Assembly (NCBI GenBank): GCA_019247255.1
Contig: JAFAPJ010000652.1
Coordinates: 1-9,925, forward strand
Direction: 5' to 3'
Length of the DNA: 9,925 nt
Origin: Methylobacteriaceae bacterium
GTDB lineage: Bacteria > Pseudomonadota > Alphaproteobacteria > Rhizobiales > Beijerinckiaceae
The notes under the pieces were generated by a model. That model was not told the origin of the DNA and did no database searches. It worked only from the letters and a program-made list of their open reading frames with translations. Made by a program: the position numbers and the translations under genes. Below are positions 1 to 6,996 of the stretch, in pieces; position 1 is the first letter of the stretch; every line of letters starts with the position of its first letter.

Positions 1-237
1 GCGCTCGCCTCCGCCTTGAAGCAGGCCCGCGAGGCCGCGGCCGCCGCCGTAGCGGCCGAGAATTTCGAGGGCGCGATGCGGGCGCTGGCGGCGCTCCGCC
101 CGGCCGTCGACGCCTTCTTCGACAAGGTCACGGTGAACGACCCCGACCCGAGGCTGCGCGAGAACCGGCTGCGCCTCCTCGCGGGCCTGCGCGACGCGAC
201 CCGCGCGGTCGCGGATTTCTCCAAGATCGAGGGCTGA
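1..237 (+). CDS. glyS: Glycyl-tRNA synthetase beta subunit, C-terminal end (partial)
   Basis: The window begins inside this gene in frame 1, so only the last 78 codons and the TGA stop are present. GlyS is the beta subunit of the bacterial alpha2beta2 glycyl-tRNA synthetase, which charges tRNA-Gly in the cytosol; its C-terminal part helps recognise the tRNA. The visible residues show the typical ending of the family: an Ala-rich helix, then [20 protein letters not shown], then a helix rich in RLRLL and the terminal VADFSKIEG. The [15 protein letters not shown] block and the final ADFSKI are characteristic of GlyS. No start codon should be called here; an internal TTG at position 16 is only a codon of the longer gene. 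The gene converges on the flavoenzyme gene, with 9 bases between the two stop codons and no terminator visible between them. Confidence 0.9.
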   Translation, partial: ALASALKQAREAAAAAVAAENFEGAMRALAALRPAVDAFFDKVTVNDPDPRLRENRLRLLAGLRDATRAVADFSKIEG

Positions 238-246
238 GGCGGCAAG

Positions 247-2598
247 TTACTCCGCGGCGATCCGGCTCTCGGCCGCGAGGGCGAGCTCGGCCCGGGTCTT
301 CGGCTTCGCCTTGCGCTTGAGGTCATCGAGGTCGGCGCGGTCGCGCGGGGCGTTGCGCATCGCCTGGTCGAGCCCCGGCGCATATTGGGGCGGGCAGAAG
401 AGCGGCGCGCCGTACCAGGCGGCGGCGCGCGTCGTGAAGCCCGGATCGACGAGATGCGGCCGCCCGAGCGCCACGAGATCGGCGCGGCCAGCCGCCAGGA
501 TGGTGTTGATCTGGTCCGGCGTCGTGATGTTGCCGACGCACATGGTCGCGACCTTCGCCTCGTTGCGGATCTGGTCGGAGAACGGCGTCTGGAACATGCG
601 CCCGTAGACGGGCCGGGCCTCCCTGACCGTCTGGCCGGTCGAGACGTCGACGAGGTCGACCCCCGCCTCGGCGAACAGCCGGGCGATCGCGACGGTGTCC
701 TCCGGCGTAATGCCGCCCTCGGCCCAATCGGTCGCCGACAGCCGCACCGACATCGGCTTCTCGCGCGGCCAGGCCTCTCGCATGGCCGTGAAGACCTCGA
801 GCGGGAAGCGCGCCCGGTTCTCGAGCGAGCCGCCATATTGGTCCGTGCGCCGGTTTGTCAGCGGGGACAGGAAGCTCGCCAGCAGGTAGCCGTGGGCGCA
901 ATGGAGCTCGACCATGTCGAACCCGGCCCGCTCCGCCCTCTCCACGGCTTGGACGAACTCGGCCTTGATCCGGTCCATCCCGGCCCGGTCGAGCTCGCGC
1001 GGCACCTGGCTGTCCGGGAAGTAGGGGAGGGGCGAGGCCGAGACGACCTCCCAGCCGCCCTCGTCGAGCGGCCGGTCGATCCCGTCCCACATGAGCTTCG
1101 TCGCGCCCTTGCGGCCGGCATGGCCGAGCTGAAGGCAGATCTTGGCGGCCGAATGGGCGTGGACGAACTCGACGATGCGGCGCCAGGCGGCCTCCTGCTC
1201 GTCCGTCCAGAGCCCGGTGCAGCCATGGGTGATGCGCGCGTCCGGGCCGACGCAGGTCATCTCGGTGAAGACGAGGCCGGGACCGCCGATCGCGCGGGCG
1301 CCGTAATGGACGAAGTGGAAGTCGCCCGGCACGCCGTCCTTCGCCGAATACATGCACATCGGTGACAGGACGGCCCGGTTCGCGAGCGTCATGTCCCGCA
1401 GCCGAAGGGGCTGGAACATCGGGGCGACCGGCTTCTCGACATCCGCCGGCAGGCCCTGCGCGGCGACCTGCCGGGCGAAGGTGCGGTCGACCTCGTCGAC
1501 GAAATCCGGCGCGCGCAGCCGAAGGTTGTCGTAGGTGATCGCCTTCGAGCGGGTCATCACCCCGAAGGCGAACTGAACCGGGTCGAAATGCCAGAACCGG
1601 TCGACATGCTCGAACCAGACGAGCGAGACGTCGGCCGCGTGCTGGGTCTTCTCGACCTCCTCGCGCCGGCCCCGCTCGTAGGAAGCGAGCGCCGCCGGGA
1701 TCGTGTCATGCGCGATCACCGCCTCGTAGAGCGCGATCGCGTCCTCCATCGCGAGCTTCGTGCCGGAGCCGATGGAGAAATGCGCCGTCGCCTTCGCGTC
1801 GCCGATGAGCACGAGGTTGTCCCGCACCCAGCGCCGCGTGCGGATCATTGGGAAGGAGCGCCAGAGCGAGCGGTTTGTCAGGATCGGGTGGGACCCGAGG
1901 AACCGGCCGAAGATCTGGTGCATCCGGGCGGCGGATTGCGCCTCGTCGAGCCCGTCGAGCCCGGCCCGCGCGAAGGTGTCCGGGTCCGTCTCGAAGATCC
2001 AGGTCGAGCGGCCCGGCTCGTACTGGTACGCGTGGGCGATGAACGGGCCCCACTCCGTCTCCTCGAACAGGAACGTGAAGGCGTCGAGCGGCTTCGTCGA
2101 GCCCATCCAGGTGAACTTGTTCGGCCGGGTGTCGATGGCCGGGCCGAAATGCTCTTCGTAGCGCTGCCGGATGCGGCTGTTGATGCCGTCGGCCGCGATC
2201 ACGAGATCATGCTCGGCGAGGAGCGCCTCCTCGTCCTCGACCTCCGTCGAGAAGCGCAGATCGACGCCGAGCTCGCGCGCCCGGTCCTGCAGAATGAGAA
2301 GGAGCGTCCGCCGGGCGCAACCGCAAAAGCCGTTGCCGCCGATGCGGTGGACCGTGCCGCGGAAATGGACCGCGATGTCGTCCCAATAGGCGAACTCGTC
2401 CGTGATCCGCTTGTAGCTCGGCCAGTCGTGCCGCTCGAACGTGTCGAGGGTCGCGTCCGAGAACACGACCCCGAAGCCGAACGTGTCGTCCGCCCGGTTG
2501 CGCTCGAGGACCGTGATGCGCGCCTGCGGCCGCGCCTTCTTGAGGAGGATCGCGACGTAGAGCCCGGCCGGACCCCCGCCGATGACCGCGACCTTCAT
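247..2598 (-). CDS. Fused aromatic-CoA flavin monooxygenase / Old-Yellow-Enzyme reductase (salicylyl-CoA 5-hydroxylase or 2-aminobenzoyl-CoA monooxygenase/reductase type)
   Basis: The product is a 783-residue cytosolic two-domain flavoenzyme. Residues 1-385 form an FAD monooxygenase of the salicylate-hydroxylase class, with the dinucleotide motif GGGPAG at 7-12 and the second FAD motif around [16 protein letters not shown] (264-279). Residues 392-745 are an Old-Yellow-Enzyme/2,4-dienoyl-CoA-reductase-like TIM barrel starting at [15 protein letters not shown], with active-site-like LHCAHGYLL (His566, His569) and [14 protein letters not shown] (582-595). This order matches 2-aminobenzoyl-CoA monooxygenase/reductase of Azoarcus evansii, which hydroxylates and then reduces the ring, and proteins annotated as bifunctional salicylyl-CoA 5-hydroxylase/oxidoreductase. 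Which aromatic CoA ester it uses cannot be read from sequence. The ATG at 2598 is preferred because it opens directly into the FAD fold (MKVAVIGGG) and has GGAGG ten bases upstream; an in-frame extension to 2682 would run through the promoter and operator. It appears to be monocistronic, with no CoA ligase beside it. Confidence 0.88.
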   Translation of the reverse strand: MKVAVIGGGPAGLYVAILLKKARPQARITVLERNRADDTFGFGVVFSDATLDTFERHDWPSYKRITDEFAYWDDIAVHFRGTVHRIGGNGFCGCARRTLLLILQDRARELGVDLRFSTEVEDEEALLAEHDLVIAADGINSRIRQRYEEHFGPAIDTRPNKFTWMGSTKPLDAFTFLFEETEWGPFIAHAYQYEPGRSTWIFETDPDTFARAGLDGLDEAQSAARMHQIFGRFLGSHPILTNRSLWRSFPMIRTRRWVRDNLVLIGDAKATAHFSIGSGTKLAMEDAIALYEAVIAHDTIPAALASYERGRREEVEKTQHAADVSLVWFEHVDRFWHFDPVQFAFGVMTRSKAITYDNLRLRAPDFVDEVDRTFARQVAAQGLPADVEKPVAPMFQPLRLRDMTLANRAVLSPMCMYSAKDGVPGDFHFVHYGARAIGGPGLVFTEMTCVGPDARITHGCTGLWTDEQEAAWRRIVEFVHAHSAAKICLQLGHAGRKGATKLMWDGIDRPLDEGGWEVVSASPLPYFPDSQVPRELDRAGMDRIKAEFVQAVERAERAGFDMVELHCAHGYLLASFLSPLTNRRTDQYGGSLENRARFPLEVFTAMREAWPREKPMSVRLSATDWAEGGITPEDTVAIARLFAEAGVDLVDVSTGQTVREARPVYGRMFQTPFSDQIRNEAKVATMCVGNITTPDQINTILAAGRADLVALGRPHLVDPGFTTRAAAWYGAPLFCPPQYAPGLDQAMRNAPRDRADLDDLKRKAKPKTRAELALAAESRIAAE

Positions 2599-2626
2599 GG
2601 CTGCCTGGCCTCCGCTATGCGCGCGA

Positions 2627-2650
2627 AATTGTTTTAAGCCTAAAACAATT
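2627..2650. promoter_or_regulatory. Perfect 10-bp inverted repeat, probable repressor operator of the flavoenzyme gene
   Basis: AATTGTTTTA at 2627-2636 and TAAAACAATT at 2641-2650 are exact inverted copies separated by AGCC. The element is strikingly AT-rich for this genome and lies 29-52 bases upstream of the chosen ATG. It covers the proposed -10 hexamer and most of the spacer, where a bound dimer would block RNA polymerase. A dyad of this size beside an aromatic-CoA gene would suit a MarR- or TetR-type repressor responding to an aromatic CoA ester. The symmetry is seen directly; the regulator type is inference, and no regulator gene lies in the window. Confidence 0.6.
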
Positions 2651-2658
2651 CGGGGCAA
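2631..2658 (-). promoter_or_regulatory. Probable sigma-70-type promoter of the flavoenzyme gene
   Basis: On the minus strand, TTGCCC (2658-2653) and TAAAAC (2636-2631) are separated by 16 bases. Each hexamer matches the consensus at four of six positions. The -10 lies inside the AT-rich dyad at 2627-2650. The assignment is tentative because alphaproteobacterial promoters are degenerate. Confidence 0.4.
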
Positions 2659-2684
2659 GATGCGGCACGCTGGCCGGCCCAACG

Positions 2685-2713
2685 AAAAAGGCCGGGCGCG
2701 TCGGCCCGGCCTT
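2685..2713 (-). terminator. Intrinsic terminator of the phasin gene
   Basis: Read on the minus strand, a perfect 10-bp stem (AAGGCCGGGC at 2713-2704 pairing with GCCCGGCCTT at 2697-2688) closes a 6-base loop and runs directly into five T residues (2689-2685). This is a textbook Rho-independent terminator, located 25 bases after the phasin stop codon. It separates the phasin transcript from the flavoenzyme gene that follows on the same strand. Confidence 0.9.
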
Positions 2714-2737
2714 CACCCTTTCGAGAGCGCGGGGCGC

Positions 2738-3196
2738 TTACTCGTTCGTGGCGCGGTTCACGTTGGCGGTCGCCTGGTTCATGGCGGAGGCCGCATGCTC
2801 GGTCGCGGAGCGCGCCGCGGAGGTCGCGTGGCTCGTCGCCGTGCGGGCGGCGCTCTGCGCCGTGTCGCCGAGCTCCTTCATCTGCGACTGCATCGCGGCG
2901 AACTGGTTGCGCGCGAACTCGGACTGGATCTGCATCGCCTCCTGCATGTCCTTCGCGCGCACGATCTTCTGCGCGTGGTCGAAGGCCGCCATCAGGTTCT
3001 GCTCGGCGAAGGTCAGCGTCTTGCGGGTCATGTCGCTCGCGCTCGCCTGCATGCTGCTCGTCGAGCCCTCGAAGGTCTCGACCGTGCGCTGCGCCGCCTG
3101 GACGAAGCCGCCGATCGCCTTGCGGGCCTGCTCGACGCTGCGCTCGGCGAAGTCGCGCATCTCGGTCGGAATCTCGTATTTGCCGGTCTGGTTCAT
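2738..3196 (-). CDS. Phasin family protein (PHA granule-associated)
   Basis: The 152-residue product has no signal peptide or membrane segment and is almost entirely predicted amphipathic helix. Phasins of this type coat polyhydroxyalkanoate granules in the cytosol and control granule size and number. Residues about 10-112 correspond to the phasin core: RDFAERSVEQARKAIGGF near the N-terminus, an AFDHAQKIVRAKDM segment at 71-84, and the family-typical MQEAMQIQSEFARNQFAAM (84-102). The tail from about 112 to 152 is an Ala/Thr/Ser-rich run with loose repeats such as SAARTATSHATSAARSA, as in granule-binding, oligomerising helices. The ATG at 3196 is supported by a strong AGGAGG four bases upstream (3206-3201). 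The gene has its own promoter and intrinsic terminator. No PHA synthase or PhaR regulator gene is present in the window. The phasin family assignment is firm; a PHA role in this organism is inferred. Confidence 0.85.
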   Translation of the reverse strand: MNQTGKYEIPTEMRDFAERSVEQARKAIGGFVQAAQRTVETFEGSTSSMQASASDMTRKTLTFAEQNLMAAFDHAQKIVRAKDMQEAMQIQSEFARNQFAAMQSQMKELGDTAQSAARTATSHATSAARSATEHAASAMNQATANVNRATNE

Positions 3197-3212
3197 AACC
3201 CCTCCTGAAGCG

Positions 3213-3252
3213 TTGTGCGGCGCACATATAGATTGTGCGCTGCAAAATACAA
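3213..3252 (-). promoter_or_regulatory. Phasin promoter with two TGC-N3-GCA operator-like sites
   Basis: A minus-strand promoter can be drawn with TTGTAT (3252-3247), a 16-base spacer and TATATG (3230-3225). Two related palindromic elements overlie it. Site 1 (3214-3226) is a perfect TGTGCG-G-CGCACA dyad reaching into the -10. Site 2 (3233-3245, TTGTGCGCTGCAA) lies in the spacer. Both begin TTGTGCG, both contain TGC-N3-GCA, and they start exactly 20 bp apart, so they face the same side of the helix. PhaR repressors are known to bind TGC-rich sites before phasin genes, so PhaR control is a reasonable inference. Confidence 0.5.
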
Positions 3253-3290
3253 TGTTCCGGGACGCTCGTTAACGTTGACGGGAGGTAAAC

Positions 3291-3386
3291 GTGCCCGGAC
3301 GTCGCGAGCGCTCGCCCTCGCTAGCACGTTTTGCTTTGACGGTGGGGAGAGGCGACGAACGGACGTCGATGGGCGAAACGGCGTGA
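3291..3386 (+). CDS. Possible 31-codon leader ORF overlapping the PAS protein start
   Basis: A GTG at 3291 follows GGGAGG (3280-3285) with a 5-base spacing, the best ribosome binding site on the plus strand in this intergenic region. The frame runs 31 codons to a TGA at 3384-3386 that overlaps the proposed GTG start of the PAS protein (GTGA, 3383-3386). The peptide begins MPGRRERSPSLARFALTVGR and is basic, with no recognised domain. The arrangement suggests translational coupling: ribosomes ending the leader could restart on the downstream gene, which lacks a good ribosome binding site of its own. The peptide may be unimportant in itself. Short open frames are common at this GC content, so this stays tentative. 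Confidence 0.3.
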   Translation: MPGRRERSPSLARFALTVGRGDERTSMGETA

Positions 3387-5818
3387 GGACGGGCGAGATC
3401 GAGCGTGCACTGACCGAGCTCGGGGGCGAGCGGGGCTACGAGCCGTTCCGACCGGAGGGGGCTGTGGTCGTGTGCGACCTCGCCACGGGCGACGTGCTGT
3501 GGGCCTCGCCCGAGGCGCGTGACCCGGCGGCGGGCGGCTTGCGGGCCGTCTGGACGCGCGCGCTCCTCGACCGCTTGCGCCAACTCGCCGCAGCCGAGAC
3601 GACCGGGACCCGGGCGGTCGCGGTCGCCATCGCGCCGGACGGCGTGCCCGGCCGGCTGGTCGCGGGCCGCCGTCTCGCGCTCCCGGGCGGGGCCGCCGTG
3701 GCGGCCGCGCTCTGCCCCGTGCAGGATGCGGGCGCGATGGCCCCGATCTCCGTACCCGAACGCGAGCCGCCGGCACCATTCCGGGCCGCCGCCCGGGACG
3801 ACATGCCGGACCGGCTCGCGGCGCTCGCGGGCCGCGGCCGGCGCCGCTTCGTCTGGAGCCAGGACGCGGAGGGCCGGATCACGGCCGCCTCGGCGCCGCT
3901 GGCCGAGGTCGTCGGAGCGGAGCGCGCCGCGATCGTCGGGCGAAGCTGGGCCGAGATCGCCGCGCGTCATCTCGCGACGGGCGATCGGCTCGGCGGCGGT
4001 CCGCCGCTCGACGGCCAGGAGGTCCTCTGGCGCCTGGCCGAGCCGGGCTGGGTCGTGCCCGTCCATCTCACGGGCTTGGCCGTCCGCTCGCCCGACGGCC
4101 GCGTGGAGGGCGCCCGAGGCTCGGGCGTGATCCGAACGGACGAGATCGGTCGGGACCCGAGCGCGCTTCCCCTCGCGCTCGCTCCGGCGGTCGCGCGCCC
4201 GGAGCTCGCGCCGGCCGCAGCGCCTCACGATCCGCCGCCCGCGGCGAGCTCGGTCACACTTCTGCCGCAGCCGGGCGAACGCCCGTCGCTGTCCTTGTCC
4301 GAGCGCGGCGCGCTGCGCGAGATCGCCCGCGCGCTCGGCGCCCGCCTCGAGAGCGACGAGGGCGAGCCCGCGGCGCCGCCCATGCGATCGGCCGAGATCG
4401 TGCCCTTGCCCCCGCGCAGCCGCGAGGCCGATCTCACCCGCCTCGTCGACCGCGTGGCCGTCGCGATCGCGGTGCTGCGCGGCGCGACGCCGCTCTTCGC
4501 CAACCGCGCCTTCCTGGACCGGCTCGGCTTCCGCGACCTCGCCGAGCTCGCGGCCGCGGACGCGATCCCGGCGGCGCTCGAGACGGCCGCCCAGGATCCG
4601 GTCTCGGTGACGGCCCGGTCCGGCGAGGTGCTGCGCCTCGGCGCGACCCTCACGGCGATCGAGTGGGGGGACGCCCCCGCGACCCTCCTGACCCTCCGGC
4701 CCGCCCCGGCCGAGGACGAGGCGGCGCGCGGACGCGCGCTCGAGCTCGAGCTCGCCCGCGCCGAAGGCATGCGCCGCGAGCTCGCCCGGCATCTCGAGCT
4801 CGGCGCCGTCGCGGCGGCGCGGCTCGACCCGCGCGGCCGCATCCTGTCCTTCGCGGGCGCGACCGACCTGCTCTTCGGCCTCGCCGAGAACGAGGTCGCG
4901 GGCGAGCCCGTGACGAGCCTCCTGGCGCCGGATTCCCACCGGGCCGCCCTCGCGCTTCTCGACGCGGCCGACGGGCGCACGCGATCCGCACCAGACGAAG
5001 GCGAGGTGGTCGGGCGCATGGCGGACGGCAGCCGGCGCCGTCTCGTCATGAGCGTCGCGGCCGCCGGCGATGGCCCGGACGGCTTCATGGTCGCGTGGCG
5101 CGAGCGGCCCGCTCCGCCCGCCCCCGTCCCGGCGCCGGTCGCGCCGTCGGCGGCGGCGCAATCCGAGCTCCTCGCCCGCATCGGCCAGGAGGTGCGCCAG
5201 CCGATCGGCGGCATGCTCGGCTACGTCGACCTGATGCTGCAGGAGCGGTTCGGGCCGATCGGGACGGAGCGCTACCGCTCCTATCTCGAGGACATCCGCC
5301 ATTCGGGCCGGCAGATGCTGCGGCTCGTCGACGACCTCGTGGCGCTCGCCGGCGCGACCGCGATCGACGCCGCGGCCTCCTTCCGGCCGCTCGACCTGAA
5401 CGACGTCGTCCAGGACAGCGTCGCCCGGCTCGGGCAGGTCGCGCGGCGCGAGCGCATCCTCATCCGCCGCAGCCTCGCGGCCGATCTGCCGCCCGTCCAG
5501 GGCGACGAGCGCTCGCTCCGGCAGGTGGCGCATGACCTCGTGGCGGACGCGATCCGCGGCGCCGGAGAGGGCGGGCTCGTGATCGTGTCGACCGCCCGGA
5601 CGGAGGCTGGCGGGACGGTCCTTCGCGTGCGCGACACGGGGACGAACGGGGCGGGCCCGGAGGCGCGCCGCGGGCTCGGCCTGCCGCTCTCTCGCGCGCT
5701 CGTCGAGGCCAATCGCGGGCGCTTCTCGGTCGCGCCTGATCACGAGGCCGGGACGCTCGTCGAAGCGCTTTTCCCGCCACCTCTCCCGGGGGTCGAGAAG
5801 GCGCAGGCGGAGGGCTGA
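3383..5818 (+). CDS. PAS-domain protein of the PdhS-like histidine kinase family, probable pseudokinase
   Basis: The 811-residue form is soluble, with no membrane segment. It contains a PAS-like N-terminus (about 22-60), PAS regions at about 153-250, 354-440 and 473-572, a Pro/Ala linker, a HisKA-like dimerisation helix pair (about 594-660) and a degenerate HATPase domain (about 690-805). Family marks include ERFGPIGTERYRSYL after the H-box, ERILIRRSL, and GLGLPLSRALVEANRGRF. In Hyphomicrobiales this family includes PdhS-type cell-cycle kinases. Three catalytic features are lost. The H-box reads IGQEVRQP, with Gln602 where the phosphorylated His should be. The N-box Asn is Asp722 (LVADAIR). 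Only ten residues separate DTG (751-753) from GLGL (764-767), against roughly 30 in active relatives, so the ATP lid is largely deleted. It may act as an allosteric partner, as DivL (Tyr for His) does in Caulobacter. The GTG start is uncertain: the frame is open to 3215, but that extension crosses the phasin promoter and looks non-coding. Confidence 0.82.
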   Translation: MRTGEIERALTELGGERGYEPFRPEGAVVVCDLATGDVLWASPEARDPAAGGLRAVWTRALLDRLRQLAAAETTGTRAVAVAIAPDGVPGRLVAGRRLALPGGAAVAAALCPVQDAGAMAPISVPEREPPAPFRAAARDDMPDRLAALAGRGRRRFVWSQDAEGRITAASAPLAEVVGAERAAIVGRSWAEIAARHLATGDRLGGGPPLDGQEVLWRLAEPGWVVPVHLTGLAVRSPDGRVEGARGSGVIRTDEIGRDPSALPLALAPAVARPELAPAAAPHDPPPAASSVTLLPQPGERPSLSLSERGALREIARALGARLESDEGEPAAPPMRSAEIVPLPPRSREADLTRLVDRVAVAIAVLRGATPLFANRAFLDRLGFRDLAELAAADAIPAALETAAQDPVSVTARSGEVLRLGATLTAIEWGDAPATLLTLRPAPAEDEAARGRALELELARAEGMRRELARHLELGAVAAARLDPRGRILSFAGATDLLFGLAENEVAGEPVTSLLAPDSHRAALALLDAADGRTRSAPDEGEVVGRMADGSRRRLVMSVAAAGDGPDGFMVAWRERPAPPAPVPAPVAPSAAAQSELLARIGQEVRQPIGGMLGYVDLMLQERFGPIGTERYRSYLEDIRHSGRQMLRLVDDLVALAGATAIDAAASFRPLDLNDVVQDSVARLGQVARRERILIRRSLAADLPPVQGDERSLRQVAHDLVADAIRGAGEGGLVIVSTARTEAGGTVLRVRDTGTNGAGPEARRGLGLPLSRALVEANRGRFSVAPDHEAGTLVEALFPPPLPGVEKAQAEG

Positions 5819-5820
5819 GC

Positions 5821-6963
5821 ATGAGCTTGTTCACGCTGCCGGAAGACCAGGTCGCGATCCGGGACACCGCCCGCGCCTTCGCGGACGAGAAGCTCGCGCC
5901 GCACGCGCTTCGCTGGGACGAGGAGAAGCATTTCCCGGTCGACGTGATGCGGGAGGCCGCCGCGCTCGGCATGGGCGGCGTCTACATCAAGGACGATGTC
6001 GGCGGGTCGGGGCTGACGCGGCTCGACGCCGCGCTCATCTTCGAGGCGCTGGCGACGGGCTGCCCGACCGTCTCGGCCTTCATCTCGATCCACAACATGG
6101 CGTCCTGGATGATCGACGCCTACGGGTCGGACGCGCAGCGGCGGCGCTGGCTGCCCGATCTGTGCGCGATGAACCTCCTCGCCTCCTATTGCCTGACGGA
6201 GCCCGGCTCCGGCTCGGACGCGGCGGCGCTCCGGACGACCGCGCGGCGCGACGGCGACGATTACGTGCTCGACGGCGCGAAGCAGTTCATCTCGGGCGCC
6301 GGGGCGGGCGACCTCTACGTCGTCATGGTGCGCACCGGCGGCGAGGGCCCGGCCGGCATCTCGACGCTCGTCGTGCCGGGCGATGCGCCCGGCCTGTCGC
6401 TCGGGCCGAACGAGCGCAAGATGGGCTGGAACGCCCAGCCGACCCGCCAGGTGATCTTCGACGGCTGCCGCGTGCCGGCCGCGAACCGGCTCGGGCCGGA
6501 GGGGATCGGGTTCAAGATCGCCATGGCCGGGCTCGACGGCGGCCGGCTCAACATCGGGGCCTGCTCGCTCGGCGGCGCGCAGGCGGCGCTGGAGCGCACG
6601 CTCCTCTACATGCGCGACCGGAAGGCCTTCGGGCAGCGGCTCGACGCGTTCCAGGCGCTGCAGTTTCGCCTGGCCGACATGGCGACCGAGCTCGAGGCGG
6701 CCCGGACCTTCCTGTACTCCGCGGCCGCCGCCTACGACCGCGGCGACGTCCGGGCGACCCAGCTCTGCGCGATGGCGAAGCGTTTCGCGACCGATGTCGG
6801 CTTCGATGTCGCGAACCAGGCGCTCCAGCTTCACGGCGGCTACGGCTACCTGTCCGAATACGGGATCGAGAAGATCGTCCGGGACCTCCGGGTCCATCAG
6901 ATCCTCGAGGGCACGAACGAGATCATGCGGGTCATCATCGCCCGCGGGCTCGTGGGGCGGTAG
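5821..6963 (+). CDS. Isobutyryl-CoA dehydrogenase-type acyl-CoA dehydrogenase
   Basis: This 380-residue cytosolic FAD enzyme oxidises a short branched acyl-CoA to the 2-enoyl-CoA, passing electrons to electron-transfer flavoprotein. Domain order is normal: an N-terminal helical domain (about 1-120), a beta domain with the flavin-contacting CLTEPGSGSD (124-133), and a C-terminal four-helix domain with LHGGYGYLSEY (337-347) and HQILEGTNEIMR (359-370). Glu363 in the EGT motif occupies the catalytic-base position of most acyl-CoA dehydrogenases. ISGAGAGDLYVVMVRTGG and KMGWNAQPTR closely resemble human ACAD8, which favours isobutyryl-CoA (valine catabolism) over straight chains. The ATG lies two bases after the stop of the PAS protein and has GGAGG at 5809-5813, so the two genes are very likely co-transcribed and coupled. 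mmsB and an enoyl-CoA hydratase lie downstream beyond two accessory elements. 2-Methylbutyryl-CoA or another short acyl-CoA remains a possible substrate. Confidence 0.92.
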   Translation: MSLFTLPEDQVAIRDTARAFADEKLAPHALRWDEEKHFPVDVMREAAALGMGGVYIKDDVGGSGLTRLDAALIFEALATGCPTVSAFISIHNMASWMIDAYGSDAQRRRWLPDLCAMNLLASYCLTEPGSGSDAAALRTTARRDGDDYVLDGAKQFISGAGAGDLYVVMVRTGGEGPAGISTLVVPGDAPGLSLGPNERKMGWNAQPTRQVIFDGCRVPAANRLGPEGIGFKIAMAGLDGGRLNIGACSLGGAQAALERTLLYMRDRKAFGQRLDAFQALQFRLADMATELEAARTFLYSAAAAYDRGDVRATQLCAMAKRFATDVGFDVANQALQLHGGYGYLSEYGIEKIVRDLRVHQILEGTNEIMRVIIARGLVGR

Positions 6964-6996
6964 AATAGCGCGACGGCAACAGGGTCAGGGACCGGC

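Noticed and set aside
1588..2637. A 349-codon plus-strand frame opposite the flavoenzyme gene
   Set aside because: The composition is low-complexity Arg/Glu/Val/Asp-rich with no domain, and the minus strand encodes clear FAD motifs here.
2599..2682. N-terminal extension of the flavoenzyme to a start at 2682
   Set aside because: It would translate through the dyad and proposed promoter and lies before the FAD fold, which conventionally begins the protein.
3215..3382. N-terminal extension of the PAS protein to an ATG at 3215
   Set aside because: The ATG lies inside the phasin operator with no ribosome binding site, and the extra residues resemble no part of the family.
3269..5743. A very long open frame on the minus strand opposite the PAS protein gene
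   Set aside because: It is Arg/Gly/Ala-rich with no recognisable motif. Long antisense frames are expected opposite genes at this GC content, and the plus-strand product has clear family motifs.
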